From positions 1-15,445 of the forward strand of contig JAFDCC010000216.1 in NCBI GenBank assembly GCA_019312985.1: a DNA stretch of 15,445 bases, given 5' to 3'. This document shows positions 6,261-13,344 of this stretch, piece after piece (position 1 is the stretch's first letter; each line of letters starts with the position of its first letter). Origin of the DNA: Deltaproteobacteria bacterium (GTDB taxonomy: Bacteria; Desulfobacterota; Desulfobulbia; Desulfobulbales; BM004). Both the position numbers and the translations under genes were made by a program. The notes beneath the pieces were generated by a model that was not told where the DNA came from, ran no database searches, and saw nothing but the letters and a program-made list of their open reading frames with translations.

Positions 6261-8225
6261 TCAGGCGGTTTGGCCGTTTTTTTTCAGCCGCTTGCTGGTT
6301 GTCGGGAAGAGGGAGAGGTCGGTGTGGGGCAGGAAGAGGGAGGCGACGTACTGGTCGTGGAAGTTTTTGACCTCGGAGAGCTCGAAGCTGGTCATCTTGT
6401 TGACCACCTCGACCACGTCCCGGCGGATGTGGTTGCTCATTTCGCTCATCCAGCTGCCGAGGAGCGAGCCGTTGCCCACGTAAATGATTTTGTCCGGGTT
6501 GACCTCGGGCAGTAAGCCGACGGTCATGGCGCTGTCCAGGTCAATATAGCTGCCGAAGGCGCCGGCCAGGATGATCTGCTCCAGGTCGGTGATATGCAGC
6601 CCGACGCCCTCGACCAGGGTTTTGCAGCCGGCGTAGATGGCCGCCTTGGCCCGGGTGAAGTTCTCGATGTCCACCTCGTTGAGGACGATGTCCGAATTTC
6701 CGCCTGCCTCCTCCTTCCAGGTCAGGACGTATTCGAAGCCGCTCCGGCCTTCGCGGATGCGGGGGGTATCCAGGGAGCGGTCGAACTTTCCCTGCCGGTC
6801 GATGATTCCGTTTTCGAACAGGGTGGCGATGATGACCAAAAGGCCGGAGCCGCAGATGCCGATGGGCGGCTTGTGGCCGATGGTGATGTTCATGGGTTCG
6901 AAAGTGACCGGGTTTATACTGAAGTCTTCGATGGCCCCGGCTGCGGCCCGCATGCCGTGGGTGATGCCGCCGCCCTCGAATGCCGGGCCGGCGGAGCAGG
7001 CGGCGCAGACCAGCCAGTCGCGGTTGCCGATGACGATCTCGGCGTTGGTGCCGATATCGATAAAGAGGGTGACCGGCTCGGTGCGGTACATGCCCGATCC
7101 CATGACCCCGGCAATGATGTCCCCGCCCACGTAACTGGAAATGGAGGGGTACACCAGGGCGACGGCCCGGAGGGGCAGTTCGAGGTCAATGTCCCGGGCC
7201 CGGATGGGCGGGAAGAAGGTGGAAACCGGCACGTAGGGAGCGCGGCGGATGTTGTGGGGCTCCAGGCCGAGGAGCAGGTGCGTCATGGTGGTGTTGCCGG
7301 CCAGGGTGATGGAGGTGAGTTCATCGCGGCCAATGTCGGTTTTCAACAGCAGCTTGGTGATCAGGCCGTTGATGGTGTTGACCACCAGTTCGTGCATGAG
7401 CTGCAGCCCCTTGGGCTTTTCCGCCTGGATGATGCGCGAGATGACGTCCTCGCCGTAGCTTATCTGGGCGTTGTAGTCGGAGCGGCGTGAAATGAGGCGG
7501 CCGGTCTGGTGGTCCACGAGGCTGCCGTGGACCGTGGTGGTGCCGATGTCAAAAGCCAGGCCGAAATTGCGGTGCGACACGTCGCCCGGCTGGATGTTGA
7601 CGATGTGGGTCTTGCTGCCCTCTCCCACGGCCCGGCTGAGCGTCACCGTGACCTCGAAGTTCTTGTCGCGCAGGGCGCGCCGCATCTTTTTCAGAACCGG
7701 CAGGGGGGTGACAAGACCCCGTTCGTTGTGCTCTTTGTGCAGGCCCCGGATAATACGGCCGGCGTCGGCCCTGTTGTCCTCGTGGGTCGGCTCAGGAAGA
7801 TGCAGGACCCGTTTTTCAATGGGGGGCAGGAAGACGCCCTCCTTCTTCAGGGTGTCGATGTCGAAAACGTGCATGCGGGCCTGGTGCCTGATCGGGACTT
7901 CGGTCGGCACGGCGCCGGCGGCGAGTTCGGACTCGGCCGTCACCCTTATCGTAGCGTTGCCGTTCACCTCGGCGATGCAGGCCTGGCGGTAGCCCTCGGC
8001 ATACTCGGCGCTGGAGAGTTTTTCGCTGCGGCCGCCTTCGACGGTGCCGCCCTCGAGGATAACCCGGCACTTGCCGCACACGCCGCTGCCGCCGCACGAG
8101 GCGTTGATGTGCACCCCGGCCAGGTGGGCCGCCTTGATGAGGGAAACGCCGGCTGCCACCTTCACCCGCCGGTTGCTTGGCAGAAAGGTGATTTCGTAGC
8201 TGCTGCTGTTTTCTGCGGTGGTCAT
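6261..8225 (-). CDS. RACo-like corrinoid activation protein ([2Fe-2S] ferredoxin plus ASKHA ATPase)
   Basis: Protein of 654 residues in the RACo/DUF4445 family, ATP-dependent reductive activators that return oxidised Co(II) corrinoid proteins to active Co(I). The N-terminal ferredoxin domain (about 11-100) has C44-x5-C50-x2-C53 and C83, a [2Fe-2S] ligand set. A linker follows, then a central region, then the ASKHA ATPase from about residue 220: FGLAFDIGTTT (first phosphate loop), LFIDIGTNAEIVIG (second phosphate loop), a GICGSG motif, and IILAGAFGSYID near the C-terminus (adenosine region). Start is ATG at 8225, 7 nt after the ACT gene's stop; upstream in-frame codons overlap that gene and are not ferredoxin-like. 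The ribosome site is weak, so translational coupling is likely. No corrinoid protein or methyltransferase adjoins it, so its client is unknown. Confidence 0.88.
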   Translation of the reverse strand: MTTAENSSSYEITFLPSNRRVKVAAGVSLIKAAHLAGVHINASCGGSGVCGKCRVILEGGTVEGGRSEKLSSAEYAEGYRQACIAEVNGNATIRVTAESELAAGAVPTEVPIRHQARMHVFDIDTLKKEGVFLPPIEKRVLHLPEPTHEDNRADAGRIIRGLHKEHNERGLVTPLPVLKKMRRALRDKNFEVTVTLSRAVGEGSKTHIVNIQPGDVSHRNFGLAFDIGTTTVHGSLVDHQTGRLISRRSDYNAQISYGEDVISRIIQAEKPKGLQLMHELVVNTINGLITKLLLKTDIGRDELTSITLAGNTTMTHLLLGLEPHNIRRAPYVPVSTFFPPIRARDIDLELPLRAVALVYPSISSYVGGDIIAGVMGSGMYRTEPVTLFIDIGTNAEIVIGNRDWLVCAACSAGPAFEGGGITHGMRAAAGAIEDFSINPVTFEPMNITIGHKPPIGICGSGLLVIIATLFENGIIDRQGKFDRSLDTPRIREGRSGFEYVLTWKEEAGGNSDIVLNEVDIENFTRAKAAIYAGCKTLVEGVGLHITDLEQIILAGAFGSYIDLDSAMTVGLLPEVNPDKIIYVGNGSLLGSWMSEMSNHIRRDVVEVVNKMTSFELSEVKNFHDQYVASLFLPHTDLSLFPTTSKRLKKNGQTA

Positions 8226-8232
8226 GGTTCGC

Positions 8233-8646
8233 TCAGACGGACAGGGCCTCGGCCGCCTTGTCGAAGTCCATTTCTCTGACATGGATGACATAGCCGAAGG
8301 CGCCGCGGCCGTCGCTGACCCCGCTGGCCGACTCGACGTTGACGTCGGCCTCGAAGATTTTTAAATGGATGTCTGCCAGGGCACCGAGCCGGTCGTCGCA
8401 CTGGACGAGCAGGGCGCGGTGCGGCCCCTCGAGGTAGAGGCCGGCCCGCGAGGCCTCGTTCTTCATGAACTTGGGGTTTTCCGGGTAGACCGTCACCCGC
8501 GTGTCTGATTCCGTGACCGGGACAGCGGTGAAGGCCAGGAGGTTGATGCGCAGGAGGGCCAGCTGTGACAGGAACCTGTAGGCTTCTCCCGGGCGGTCCT
8601 GAATTGTCGTGTGAAAATACTCAACCCGTGAAATGGTGCATGCCAT
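8233..8646 (-). CDS. Tandem ACT-domain protein
   Basis: Small protein of 137 residues with two ACT-like halves. The first (about 5-65) begins VEYFHTTIQDRPGEAYRFLSQL, whose DRPGEA turn is the usual ACT ligand loop, and goes on to INLLAFTAVPV. The second (about 70-137) has HRALLVQCDDRLGALADIHLKIF followed by ADVNVESASGV, repeating the beta-alpha-beta pattern. ACT domains bind amino acids or other small ligands and usually control a partner. It has no catalytic domain or DNA-binding domain. The ATG at 8646 follows a GGGGG ribosome site. It is the first gene of an operon with the RACo-like activator 7 nt downstream, which suggests it senses a ligand for corrinoid-dependent metabolism; that link is inference. 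Confidence 0.82.
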   Translation of the reverse strand: MACTISRVEYFHTTIQDRPGEAYRFLSQLALLRINLLAFTAVPVTESDTRVTVYPENPKFMKNEASRAGLYLEGPHRALLVQCDDRLGALADIHLKIFEADVNVESASGVSDGRGAFGYVIHVREMDFDKAAEALSV

Positions 8647-8699
8647 GGTGGTACCCCCTGCCGGTGTTGAACTGTCAGTAAACTGATGGTGCGGCGAGA

Positions 8700-8716
8700 A
8701 TAATGGAGTCCATTAT
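8700..8716. promoter_or_regulatory. Perfect inverted repeat, operator candidate over the -10 box
   Basis: ATAATGGA (8700-8707) and TCCATTAT (8709-8716) are exact reverse complements around a single central base. The right arm covers five of the six bases of the -10 box at 8712-8717. A one-base centre excludes an RNA hairpin of full length, so this looks like a binding site for a dimeric repressor. A weaker dyad, TCAGT-AA-ACTGA, lies downstream in the leader at 8675-8686. Confidence 0.5.
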
Positions 8717-8739
8717 AGCAGGGCAGCCCGCCATTTCAA
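8712..8739 (-). promoter_or_regulatory. Promoter of the ACT/RACo operon
   Basis: On the minus strand TTGAAA (8734-8739) is followed after 16 nt by TATAAT (8712-8717), which is preceded by TGC, giving an extended -10. This is close to the sigma-70 consensus and among the strongest in the window. The start of transcription would be near 8705, with a leader of about 60 nt. Confidence 0.7.
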
Positions 8740-8777
8740 CAGAAGTTGTCAGTTTCGCAGGAAAAAAAGAGCTGCCG

Positions 8778-9353
8778 CTATTTTGTTTTGGCTGTGAAGA
8801 TTTTTTCTCGCAGCTCGTTGATCTCCGTTTCCATGGCCTGCAGTTTTTCCCGGTCAGGCTCCGGACCGCGCATGGCCTCGCCGTAGTCGAACATCAACCC
8901 GTGCAGCCTTTTGCGCTCTTCCTTCGTGGCGTCAAGGAATTTCGCGTATTCTTCGTTCGTTTTGTAGGGACCCTGCACGCCGGTGCAAGGCGGCACGTTC
9001 CAGCCGCCCATCATCTGGTGTATGGGGTGGTGCCCCCAGCCGCCCATCATGTGATGCATACCAAGGCCGCGGTCTCCCATCATGGGGGGCCACATGGCGT
9101 AGCCGGAGGGAGGCATCATGTGCGGTCCCATGGTATAGCCGTAAGGAGGCATCATGTGCGGCCCCATGCTGTAGCCGTAGCCCCCCGTCATGTGCGGCGT
9201 CGCCTGGGAAGGGGGCTGGCGCTGCTCGGCTGCCTTTTGCATCATTTGTTCCTGCTGCCGGGCCATATGCCCGGCAGGGTCCATAATCTGCGCCATGGCC
9301 GGTGCTGCTGCCAGCAGCAGTAACAGGCCTGCCGTCAAAACCGTGTTGTTCAT
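8778..9353 (-). CDS. Exported Met/His-rich repeat protein, likely metal-binding
   Basis: Exported protein of 191 residues. A signal peptide (MNNTVLTAGLLLLLAAAPAMA, cleavage after Ala21) leads into a Gln/Met-rich stretch and then three 12-residue repeats at 59-94 of the form YGYxMGPHMMPP, the third degenerate. Further Met/His clusters follow: MHHMMGGWGHHPIHQMMGGW at 99-118. A single Cys is at 123. The C-terminal part (about 133-188) is charged and helical, reminiscent of Spy/CpxP/ZraP-like periplasmic proteins, though I cannot assign it firmly. Met and His clusters of this kind often bind Cu(I)/Cu(II), Ni or Zn; which metal is not known. Start is ATG at 9353, preceded by GGAGGG at good spacing. 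It is divergent from the MopE-tailed protease. Confidence 0.8.
   Translation of the reverse strand: MNNTVLTAGLLLLLAAAPAMAQIMDPAGHMARQQEQMMQKAAEQRQPPSQATPHMTGGYGYSMGPHMMPPYGYTMGPHMMPPSGYAMWPPMMGDRGLGMHHMMGGWGHHPIHQMMGGWNVPPCTGVQGPYKTNEEYAKFLDATKEERKRLHGLMFDYGEAMRGPEPDREKLQAMETEINELREKIFTAKTK
9072..9179 (-). repeat. 36-bp in-frame tandem repeat (three units, third degenerate)
   Basis: Units at 9144-9179, 9108-9143 and 9072-9107 encode the three 12-residue Met/His/Tyr/Pro repeats of the exported protein. In register, 9102-9137 and 9138-9173 differ at 5 of 36 bases; the outer unit has diverged much more. Confidence 0.8.
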
Positions 9354-9418
9354 CGTTATGCCCTCCATCGGTATGCAGTATGGTGCCGCCTGTTGCTTGT
9401 TGGTGTCAATATGAAAAA

Positions 9419-9447
9419 ATTGTATATACAGGGTGAGGGATAGTCAA
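9419..9447 (-). promoter_or_regulatory. Promoter of the Met/His-rich protein gene
   Basis: On the minus strand TTGACT (9442-9447) is followed after exactly 17 nt by TACAAT (9419-9424), each one base off consensus. The expected leader is about 60 nt and ends in a strong GGAGGG ribosome site. Confidence 0.7.
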
Positions 9448-9537
9448 GAGTAAACCGGAGGGTGGGCGGCATGAAATGAAAATCGGCTGCAGGTCCGGCA
9501 GCCTGGAAAAATTGCCGGCGAGGCAAATGAGCAGATT

Positions 9538-9590
9538 CAATTGATCGGGTATTTGCCATTCGGCAGAAAAGTGATAATATTTATCAATTG
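9538..9590 (+). promoter_or_regulatory. Protease promoter candidate flanked by inverted CAATTGAT arms
   Basis: TTGCCA (9553-9558) and TAATAT (9575-9580) are 16 nt apart and form a moderate promoter. CAATTGAT (9538-9545) and its exact reverse complement ATCAATTG (9583-9590) bracket it. Arm centres are 45 bp apart, close to four helical turns, so paired binding by a dimer or by a DNA-looping regulator is possible. Confidence 0.4.
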
Positions 9591-9653
9591 GAAGAGCTTA
9601 ATACGATTGAGAGACGAGGAACAGTTTATCCTGTTAACAGGAGGAATGTTGGA

Positions 9654-11069
9654 ATGGATCAGATCAGAAACAGGAAATATTTTGGCGGGAGGAGGTTTGC
9701 TTTTATTGCGGTTCTCATCCTGGTGCTCGGCGCAGCGGTATTTTCCCTGGCGGCTGAGGAAGGGAGCGGCCCCCCTTTTCGGCGCGGCGAGGTGGTCGTG
9801 GCAGGTCCTCCGGGGCGGCACCTTGACGGCCTGCCGGTGGTAAAGTACCTTCCAAACGCCGACCTGACCGTGGTCAAAGTCGAGCGGGGACGCGAATTTG
9901 CCATGGTGCAGCGTTTTCAGAAGGGCGGCAGGCGGGCCGGCCTGAACTACCTGGCCTACGCAACGGCTGTACCCGATGATCCCTATTACAGTCCGTACCA
10001 GTGGCACCTTACCGCGGTGCAGGCCGAGGCGGCCTGGGATATCACCACCGGCGCCGGGGCAATCGTGGCGGTGCTTGACACCGGGATTGCCGAATTCGGC
10101 CACAGGGACGGGATCAACTGCCTGACAGAACCCCGGGATATCCTGCAGGGTGACGATTTTCCTGCCGACGGCGACGGGCACGGCACCCATGTTTCCGGCA
10201 CCATCGCCCAGATGACCAATAACGGAACCGGCACCGCAGGCCTTGCCTACGGTGCCTGCATCATGCCGGTGAAGGTTCTCGGCGACGACGGCTCAGGCTC
10301 CTTTGCCGACATTGCCGATGGTATTCACTACGCGGTGGACAACGGCGCCAACGTCATCAACATGAGCCTTGGAACCGATGCCCGCTTCGGTCTGCGAAGC
10401 GATACCCTCATGGATGAGGCCCTTGATTATGCCTATACAAATAATGTCACGGTGGTCTGTTCCTCCGGCAATGAAGGCTCCCGCAAGAACGTGAGCTACC
10501 CGGCGATTTATCCCACCACCATTGCAGTAGGGGCGACAGACTATACCAACACGGTCACCCGTTACTCCAACAAGGGTGAGGGGTTGGACATTGTCGCCCC
10601 GGGCGGCGACACCATGCGGGACCTGAACAACGACGGTTATTTTGACGGTGTTCTGCAGGAAACCTTTATCAACGGCTCGTGGAACTACTACTTCTTCCAG
10701 GGGACGTCCATGGCCTCGCCCCATGTGGCGGCGGCTGCGGCCATGCTTTATGCGGCCGACCCGGAATTGACGGCCGACGAGGTTTACCAGGCCCTGATCA
10801 GCACCACGCTTGACCTGAACGAGCAGGGCTATGACAAGACGTCCGGATACGGGCTGCTGCAGGTCTATAACGCCCTGACCGGTGATGCCGGAGGCGGGAC
10901 TGATCCACCAACGGGCGGCGGCACCGATGCTGACGGCGACGGCTGGACCACGGAGGAGGGTGACTGTGACGACAGCGATCCGCAGGTCTATCCCGGCCAC
11001 CAGGACAGCAAGGGAAAATGGGGCCGCGACGGAATCGACAACGACTGCAACGGTTTAATTGACGGCTAG
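9654..11069 (+). CDS. Secreted subtilisin-like serine protease (S8) with MopE-type metal-binding tail
   Basis: Exported S8 family protease of 471 residues. A basic N-terminus (MDQIRNRKYFGGRRF) and hydrophobic core (about 16-33) form the signal peptide. A propeptide of about 75 residues follows, then DPYYSPYQWHL, the usual start of thermitase-like catalytic domains. The triad is complete: Asp142 in AVLDTGIAEFGH, His176 in DGHGTHVSG, Ser352 in GTSMASPHVA, with oxyanion Asn273 in SSGNEGS. After a Gly/Thr/Pro linker, residues 424-471 form a Ca- or Cu-binding MopE-type motif: DADGDGW, then DCDDSDPQVYPG, then DGIDNDCNGLIDG. An in-frame TTG at 9588 would add 22 residues, but AGGAGG at 9639-9644 stands 9 nt before the ATG at 9654. 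The gene is monocistronic, ending in a strong terminator. Confidence 0.94.
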   Translation: MDQIRNRKYFGGRRFAFIAVLILVLGAAVFSLAAEEGSGPPFRRGEVVVAGPPGRHLDGLPVVKYLPNADLTVVKVERGREFAMVQRFQKGGRRAGLNYLAYATAVPDDPYYSPYQWHLTAVQAEAAWDITTGAGAIVAVLDTGIAEFGHRDGINCLTEPRDILQGDDFPADGDGHGTHVSGTIAQMTNNGTGTAGLAYGACIMPVKVLGDDGSGSFADIADGIHYAVDNGANVINMSLGTDARFGLRSDTLMDEALDYAYTNNVTVVCSSGNEGSRKNVSYPAIYPTTIAVGATDYTNTVTRYSNKGEGLDIVAPGGDTMRDLNNDGYFDGVLQETFINGSWNYYFFQGTSMASPHVAAAAAMLYAADPELTADEVYQALISTTLDLNEQGYDKTSGYGLLQVYNALTGDAGGGTDPPTGGGTDADGDGWTTEEGDCDDSDPQVYPGHQDSKGKWGRDGIDNDCNGLIDG

Positions 11070-11100
11070 TTTTCAGCCGGCGGGAGTCAAAAGAGAGGAG

Positions 11101-11134
11101 AAGTCCCTCCCGGGGAATCGGGAGGGACTTTTTT
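11101..11134 (+). terminator. Intrinsic terminator of the protease gene
   Basis: A perfect 12-bp stem (11101-11112 with 11119-11130) closes a 6-nt loop (GGGAAT), and a run of six Ts covers 11129-11134. It lies about 30 nt beyond the protease stop codon. The next gene is convergent, and on the minus strand the flanking sequence is also pyrimidine-rich, so it may act in both directions. Confidence 0.9.
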
Positions 11135-11169
11135 ACTGGGGCGGTCAGCAGCCGAGAGAGTCGGGCCCG

Positions 11170-11943
11170 CTAGTCGGCCCCGAAAACACGCTGCAGCAGT
11201 TCGGTTGTCCTTTTGACCGGATTCTGGCGGATTGCGGCCTCTTCCACGGCTAAGTAATGGAAAATGCCGTCCATGCCCTTTTCTATCACGTAGGTTGTCA
11301 GGTCGGCCTTTACGTCGGGCACAAACGGGATGGCCCGGTACTGACCCATGACGTTGTCGTATGACTGGACAGCTCCGACCTCCGCCAGGCTCTCTTCAAC
11401 GATGGGCTTCATTTCCCCGGCAAGGGCAGGGGTCATTTTTTCCTGGAAGTACCTCGTGGCGGCATCATCGGGGCCGTTGTAGATGTTCATCACATCCTCA
11501 AATGACATCGCGGAAATGGTCTGGGCGAATAGGGCCTTCGCCTTCGGGGCAGCGGTCTCGGCCGCGCGGTTCAGCTTCAGTTCGAGGTCGTCGAGCATGG
11601 ACGACATGCCGACTTTGGCAAGCAGGGATTTCACCGTAACCAGCTTTTCCGGCAACGGGATGTGGATCGCCGGGTCAAGGTTGAAGCCATCGAGGGCGCC
11701 GACCTGGGCAACCACGGTTTCGGAACCGACCCGCAGGGCATCCTTTAGGCCGGCTGCTATTTCTTCCGAGGTGAGGGCCTGTTTGACTGCCGTGGTTCCG
11801 GCGGGGCTCTTCAGCAGGTCGATACCCTTCTGCCACCAGTTGCTTCGGGCGGATGTGGGGCTGAAGAGTATGGTGAGCACGACAAAAATAGCGGCAACGG
11901 CCGTTGCGGGCTTTGTAAAATGCAGCCGGGAAACCGTTTTCAT
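11170..11943 (-). CDS. DUF4197 protein, exported
   Basis: Protein of 257 residues in the DUF4197 family, function unknown. A basic N-terminus and a hydrophobic stretch (about 14-30) ending near PTSARS fit a signal peptide; there is no lipobox Cys. Family hallmarks are visible: LTSEEIAAGLKDALRVG, DGFNLDPAIHIPLP, DDLELKLNRAAETAAP, GPDDAATRYF, and the C-terminal MDGIFHYLAVEEAAIRQNP followed by RTTELLQRVFG. The protein is mainly helical and should lie in the periplasm. An AAGGAGG site stands 5 nt before the ATG at 11943. It is 89 nt downstream of the WrbA-like gene on the same strand and could be co-transcribed with it and the SDR gene. Confidence 0.9.
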   Translation of the reverse strand: MKTVSRLHFTKPATAVAAIFVVLTILFSPTSARSNWWQKGIDLLKSPAGTTAVKQALTSEEIAAGLKDALRVGSETVVAQVGALDGFNLDPAIHIPLPEKLVTVKSLLAKVGMSSMLDDLELKLNRAAETAAPKAKALFAQTISAMSFEDVMNIYNGPDDAATRYFQEKMTPALAGEMKPIVEESLAEVGAVQSYDNVMGQYRAIPFVPDVKADLTTYVIEKGMDGIFHYLAVEEAAIRQNPVKRTTELLQRVFGAD

Positions 11944-12032
11944 GATAGCCTCCTTCCCTGCTTGTCAGGATTAGCTTGTTTGCCCCAATGGTACGATGGC
12001 GGCCGGGGCTTTTGGGGGGCCGATGAAAATGA

Positions 12033-12512
12033 TCAGGCCTTGAGGCGGGCGCAGAGTTCGGCGACGCGCCGGCCCAGTTTGAAGCCGTCGCCGGCCGCGG
12101 TGTCGTCCGGGGTGCCGACGCAGCCGACGCCGTAATGGCCTGAGGCGTCCATGGGATCGCCGACAATGATCATGCCGTAGATCAGCATGCACTGGAGGAT
12201 GGACATCATGGTTGTCTCCTTGCCGCCCGTGTGGTGGCCGCCGGTGGCAAAGGCGGCGCCCACCTTGTTTTCCATCATGCGCCGGGTCGAGACGAATTCG
12301 TCGAAAATGGCTTTCAACTCCGCCGCCATGACCCCGAAGTAGACCGGCGAACCGGCAATGACGCCGGCTGCACCCAGAAAGTCTTCCTTCGTGACCTCTG
12401 CAGTGCTTCTAATAACTGCTGCCGCGCCGCCGGCTTCCACGCCCTCGGCGATCTTCTCGGCAAGTTTGCGGGTGTTGCCGCCTTTGGAAAAGTACAGGAC
12501 AAGAACATTCAT
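12033..12512 (-). CDS. WrbA-like flavodoxin / NAD(P)H:quinone oxidoreductase
   Basis: Flavodoxin-fold protein of 159 residues, likely an FMN-binding quinone reductase or electron carrier. The FMN phosphate loop is YFSKGGNTRKLAE near the N-terminus (S-x-x-G-N-T). GSPVYFGVMAAELKAIFDEF is the second FMN-contact region. GGHHTGGKETTMMSILQCML with YGMIIVGDP matches the WrbA-type signature. WrbA itself is about 200 residues, so this is a shorter relative, missing part of the loops between strands. Start is ATG at 12512, with AAGGAGG 7 nt upstream; the frame is open further back, but that part lacks a fold and overlaps nothing useful. It lies 76 nt after the SDR gene, suggesting a redox pair, though no shared substrate can be named. 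Confidence 0.88.
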   Translation of the reverse strand: MNVLVLYFSKGGNTRKLAEKIAEGVEAGGAAAVIRSTAEVTKEDFLGAAGVIAGSPVYFGVMAAELKAIFDEFVSTRRMMENKVGAAFATGGHHTGGKETTMMSILQCMLIYGMIIVGDPMDASGHYGVGCVGTPDDTAAGDGFKLGRRVAELCARLKA

Positions 12513-12588
12513 GATAAGACCTCCTTGCTGTGGTTGGGGCTGGAAGAATTCATGGTTCAGGGAAGCCGCCGGTGCGGGGCGGGACAAC

Positions 12589-13344
12589 TCAGAGCATGAA
12601 GGCGCCGCCGTTTACCGGAAGGTACTGGCCGGTGATGTGGTCCGACATCTCCGAGGCGAGAAACATGATGACCCCGGCAATGTCGTCAGGTTCCGCCACC
12701 CGGAGAAGGGGGGTGTGCTCCGCCGTGCGGGTGAATACCTCGGGTGGAAGCCCTGCCGTGGCGTCGGTCCGGGTCAGGCCCGGGCCGATGACGTTGATAA
12801 AGATGCCGGCCGGTCCCAATTCCTGCGCCATGGTGCGGGCCAGGGAGTCCATGGCCGCCTTGGCGGCGCAGTGGGCCCCGAAACCATACCCCGGCTCCCG
12901 TGAGAGGGAGCTGGAGACCAGAATGATCTTGCCGTACTTCTTTGCAGCCATGCCGGGGATAACCGCCTGGCAGCAGTGGACCATGGCGCCGATTTCGCCG
13001 GTGAGCTTGGCCTCGACATCGGGCCAGGAAAGCTCGGTAAAGGGCTGCATCGGGAAGTCGATGTTGGCGTTGTTTACCAGGATGTCAACCGGGCCCAGTT
13101 CCTTTTCCGTTCGGGCGACCATCCTGTCCACGGCGCCCCGGTCGCGCACGTCGGCCTGGACCGCAATGGCCCTGCCGCCCGCCGCGATGATGCTTTCCTT
13201 TAATGCTTCTGCCTTGTCTTCAGAGTGGAGATAGTTGATGACGACCGCGGCGTCGTGGTCAGCGAGGTCGCGGGCCGCCGCCGCCCCTATGCCCCTGCTT
13301 GCCCCGGTGACCAGGGCAACTTTTCCCTGCAGATCGATACACAT
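12589..13344 (-). CDS. Short-chain dehydrogenase/reductase (SDR) with altered catalytic tetrad
   Basis: Classical-SDR-length protein of 251 residues, FabG-like in overall sequence. The cofactor motif TGASRGIG (13-20) is intact, as are VQADVRD, LVNNAN (canonical NNAG), the Ser cluster VSSSLS (143-148) and the C-terminal PLLRVAEPDDIAGVIMFLAS with ITGQYLPVNGG. Residues after the cofactor strand (VINYLHSEDK) suggest NADP(H) or NAD(H) cannot be decided. The YxxxK catalytic motif reads H158-C-A-A-K162 and the helix-E Asn reads Lys113, so two of the four tetrad residues differ. I recall a group of SDRs with His in this position, so the protein may still be an enzyme. Start is ATG at 13344 after an AAGGGGG site. 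It leads the SDR/flavodoxin/DUF4197 run. Confidence 0.88.
   Translation of the reverse strand: MCIDLQGKVALVTGASRGIGAAAARDLADHDAAVVINYLHSEDKAEALKESIIAAGGRAIAVQADVRDRGAVDRMVARTEKELGPVDILVNNANIDFPMQPFTELSWPDVEAKLTGEIGAMVHCCQAVIPGMAAKKYGKIILVSSSLSREPGYGFGAHCAAKAAMDSLARTMAQELGPAGIFINVIGPGLTRTDATAGLPPEVFTRTAEHTPLLRVAEPDDIAGVIMFLASEMSDHITGQYLPVNGGAFML

Larger units (their letters stand above)
9354..9653. other. Divergent intergenic region with back-to-back promoters
   Basis: This 300-nt region separates the Met/His-rich protein and the protease. It holds a near-consensus promoter for the minus-strand gene, a weaker candidate for the plus-strand gene bracketed by inverted repeats, and GC-rich small hairpins (GGCTGC/GCAGCC at 9485-9503). 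No ORF in it looks real. Confidence 0.6.

Noticed and set aside
6280..6292. GGCCG followed by eight Ts as a plus-strand terminator
   Set aside because: It lies within the last codons of the RACo-like gene, encodes a Lys-Lys stretch on the minus strand, and has only a 3-bp stem.
6594..7490. 298-codon and overlapping plus-strand frames inside the RACo-like gene
   Set aside because: Antisense frames with low-complexity Gly/Asp/Val composition; the minus-strand protein has clear ferredoxin and ASKHA motifs.
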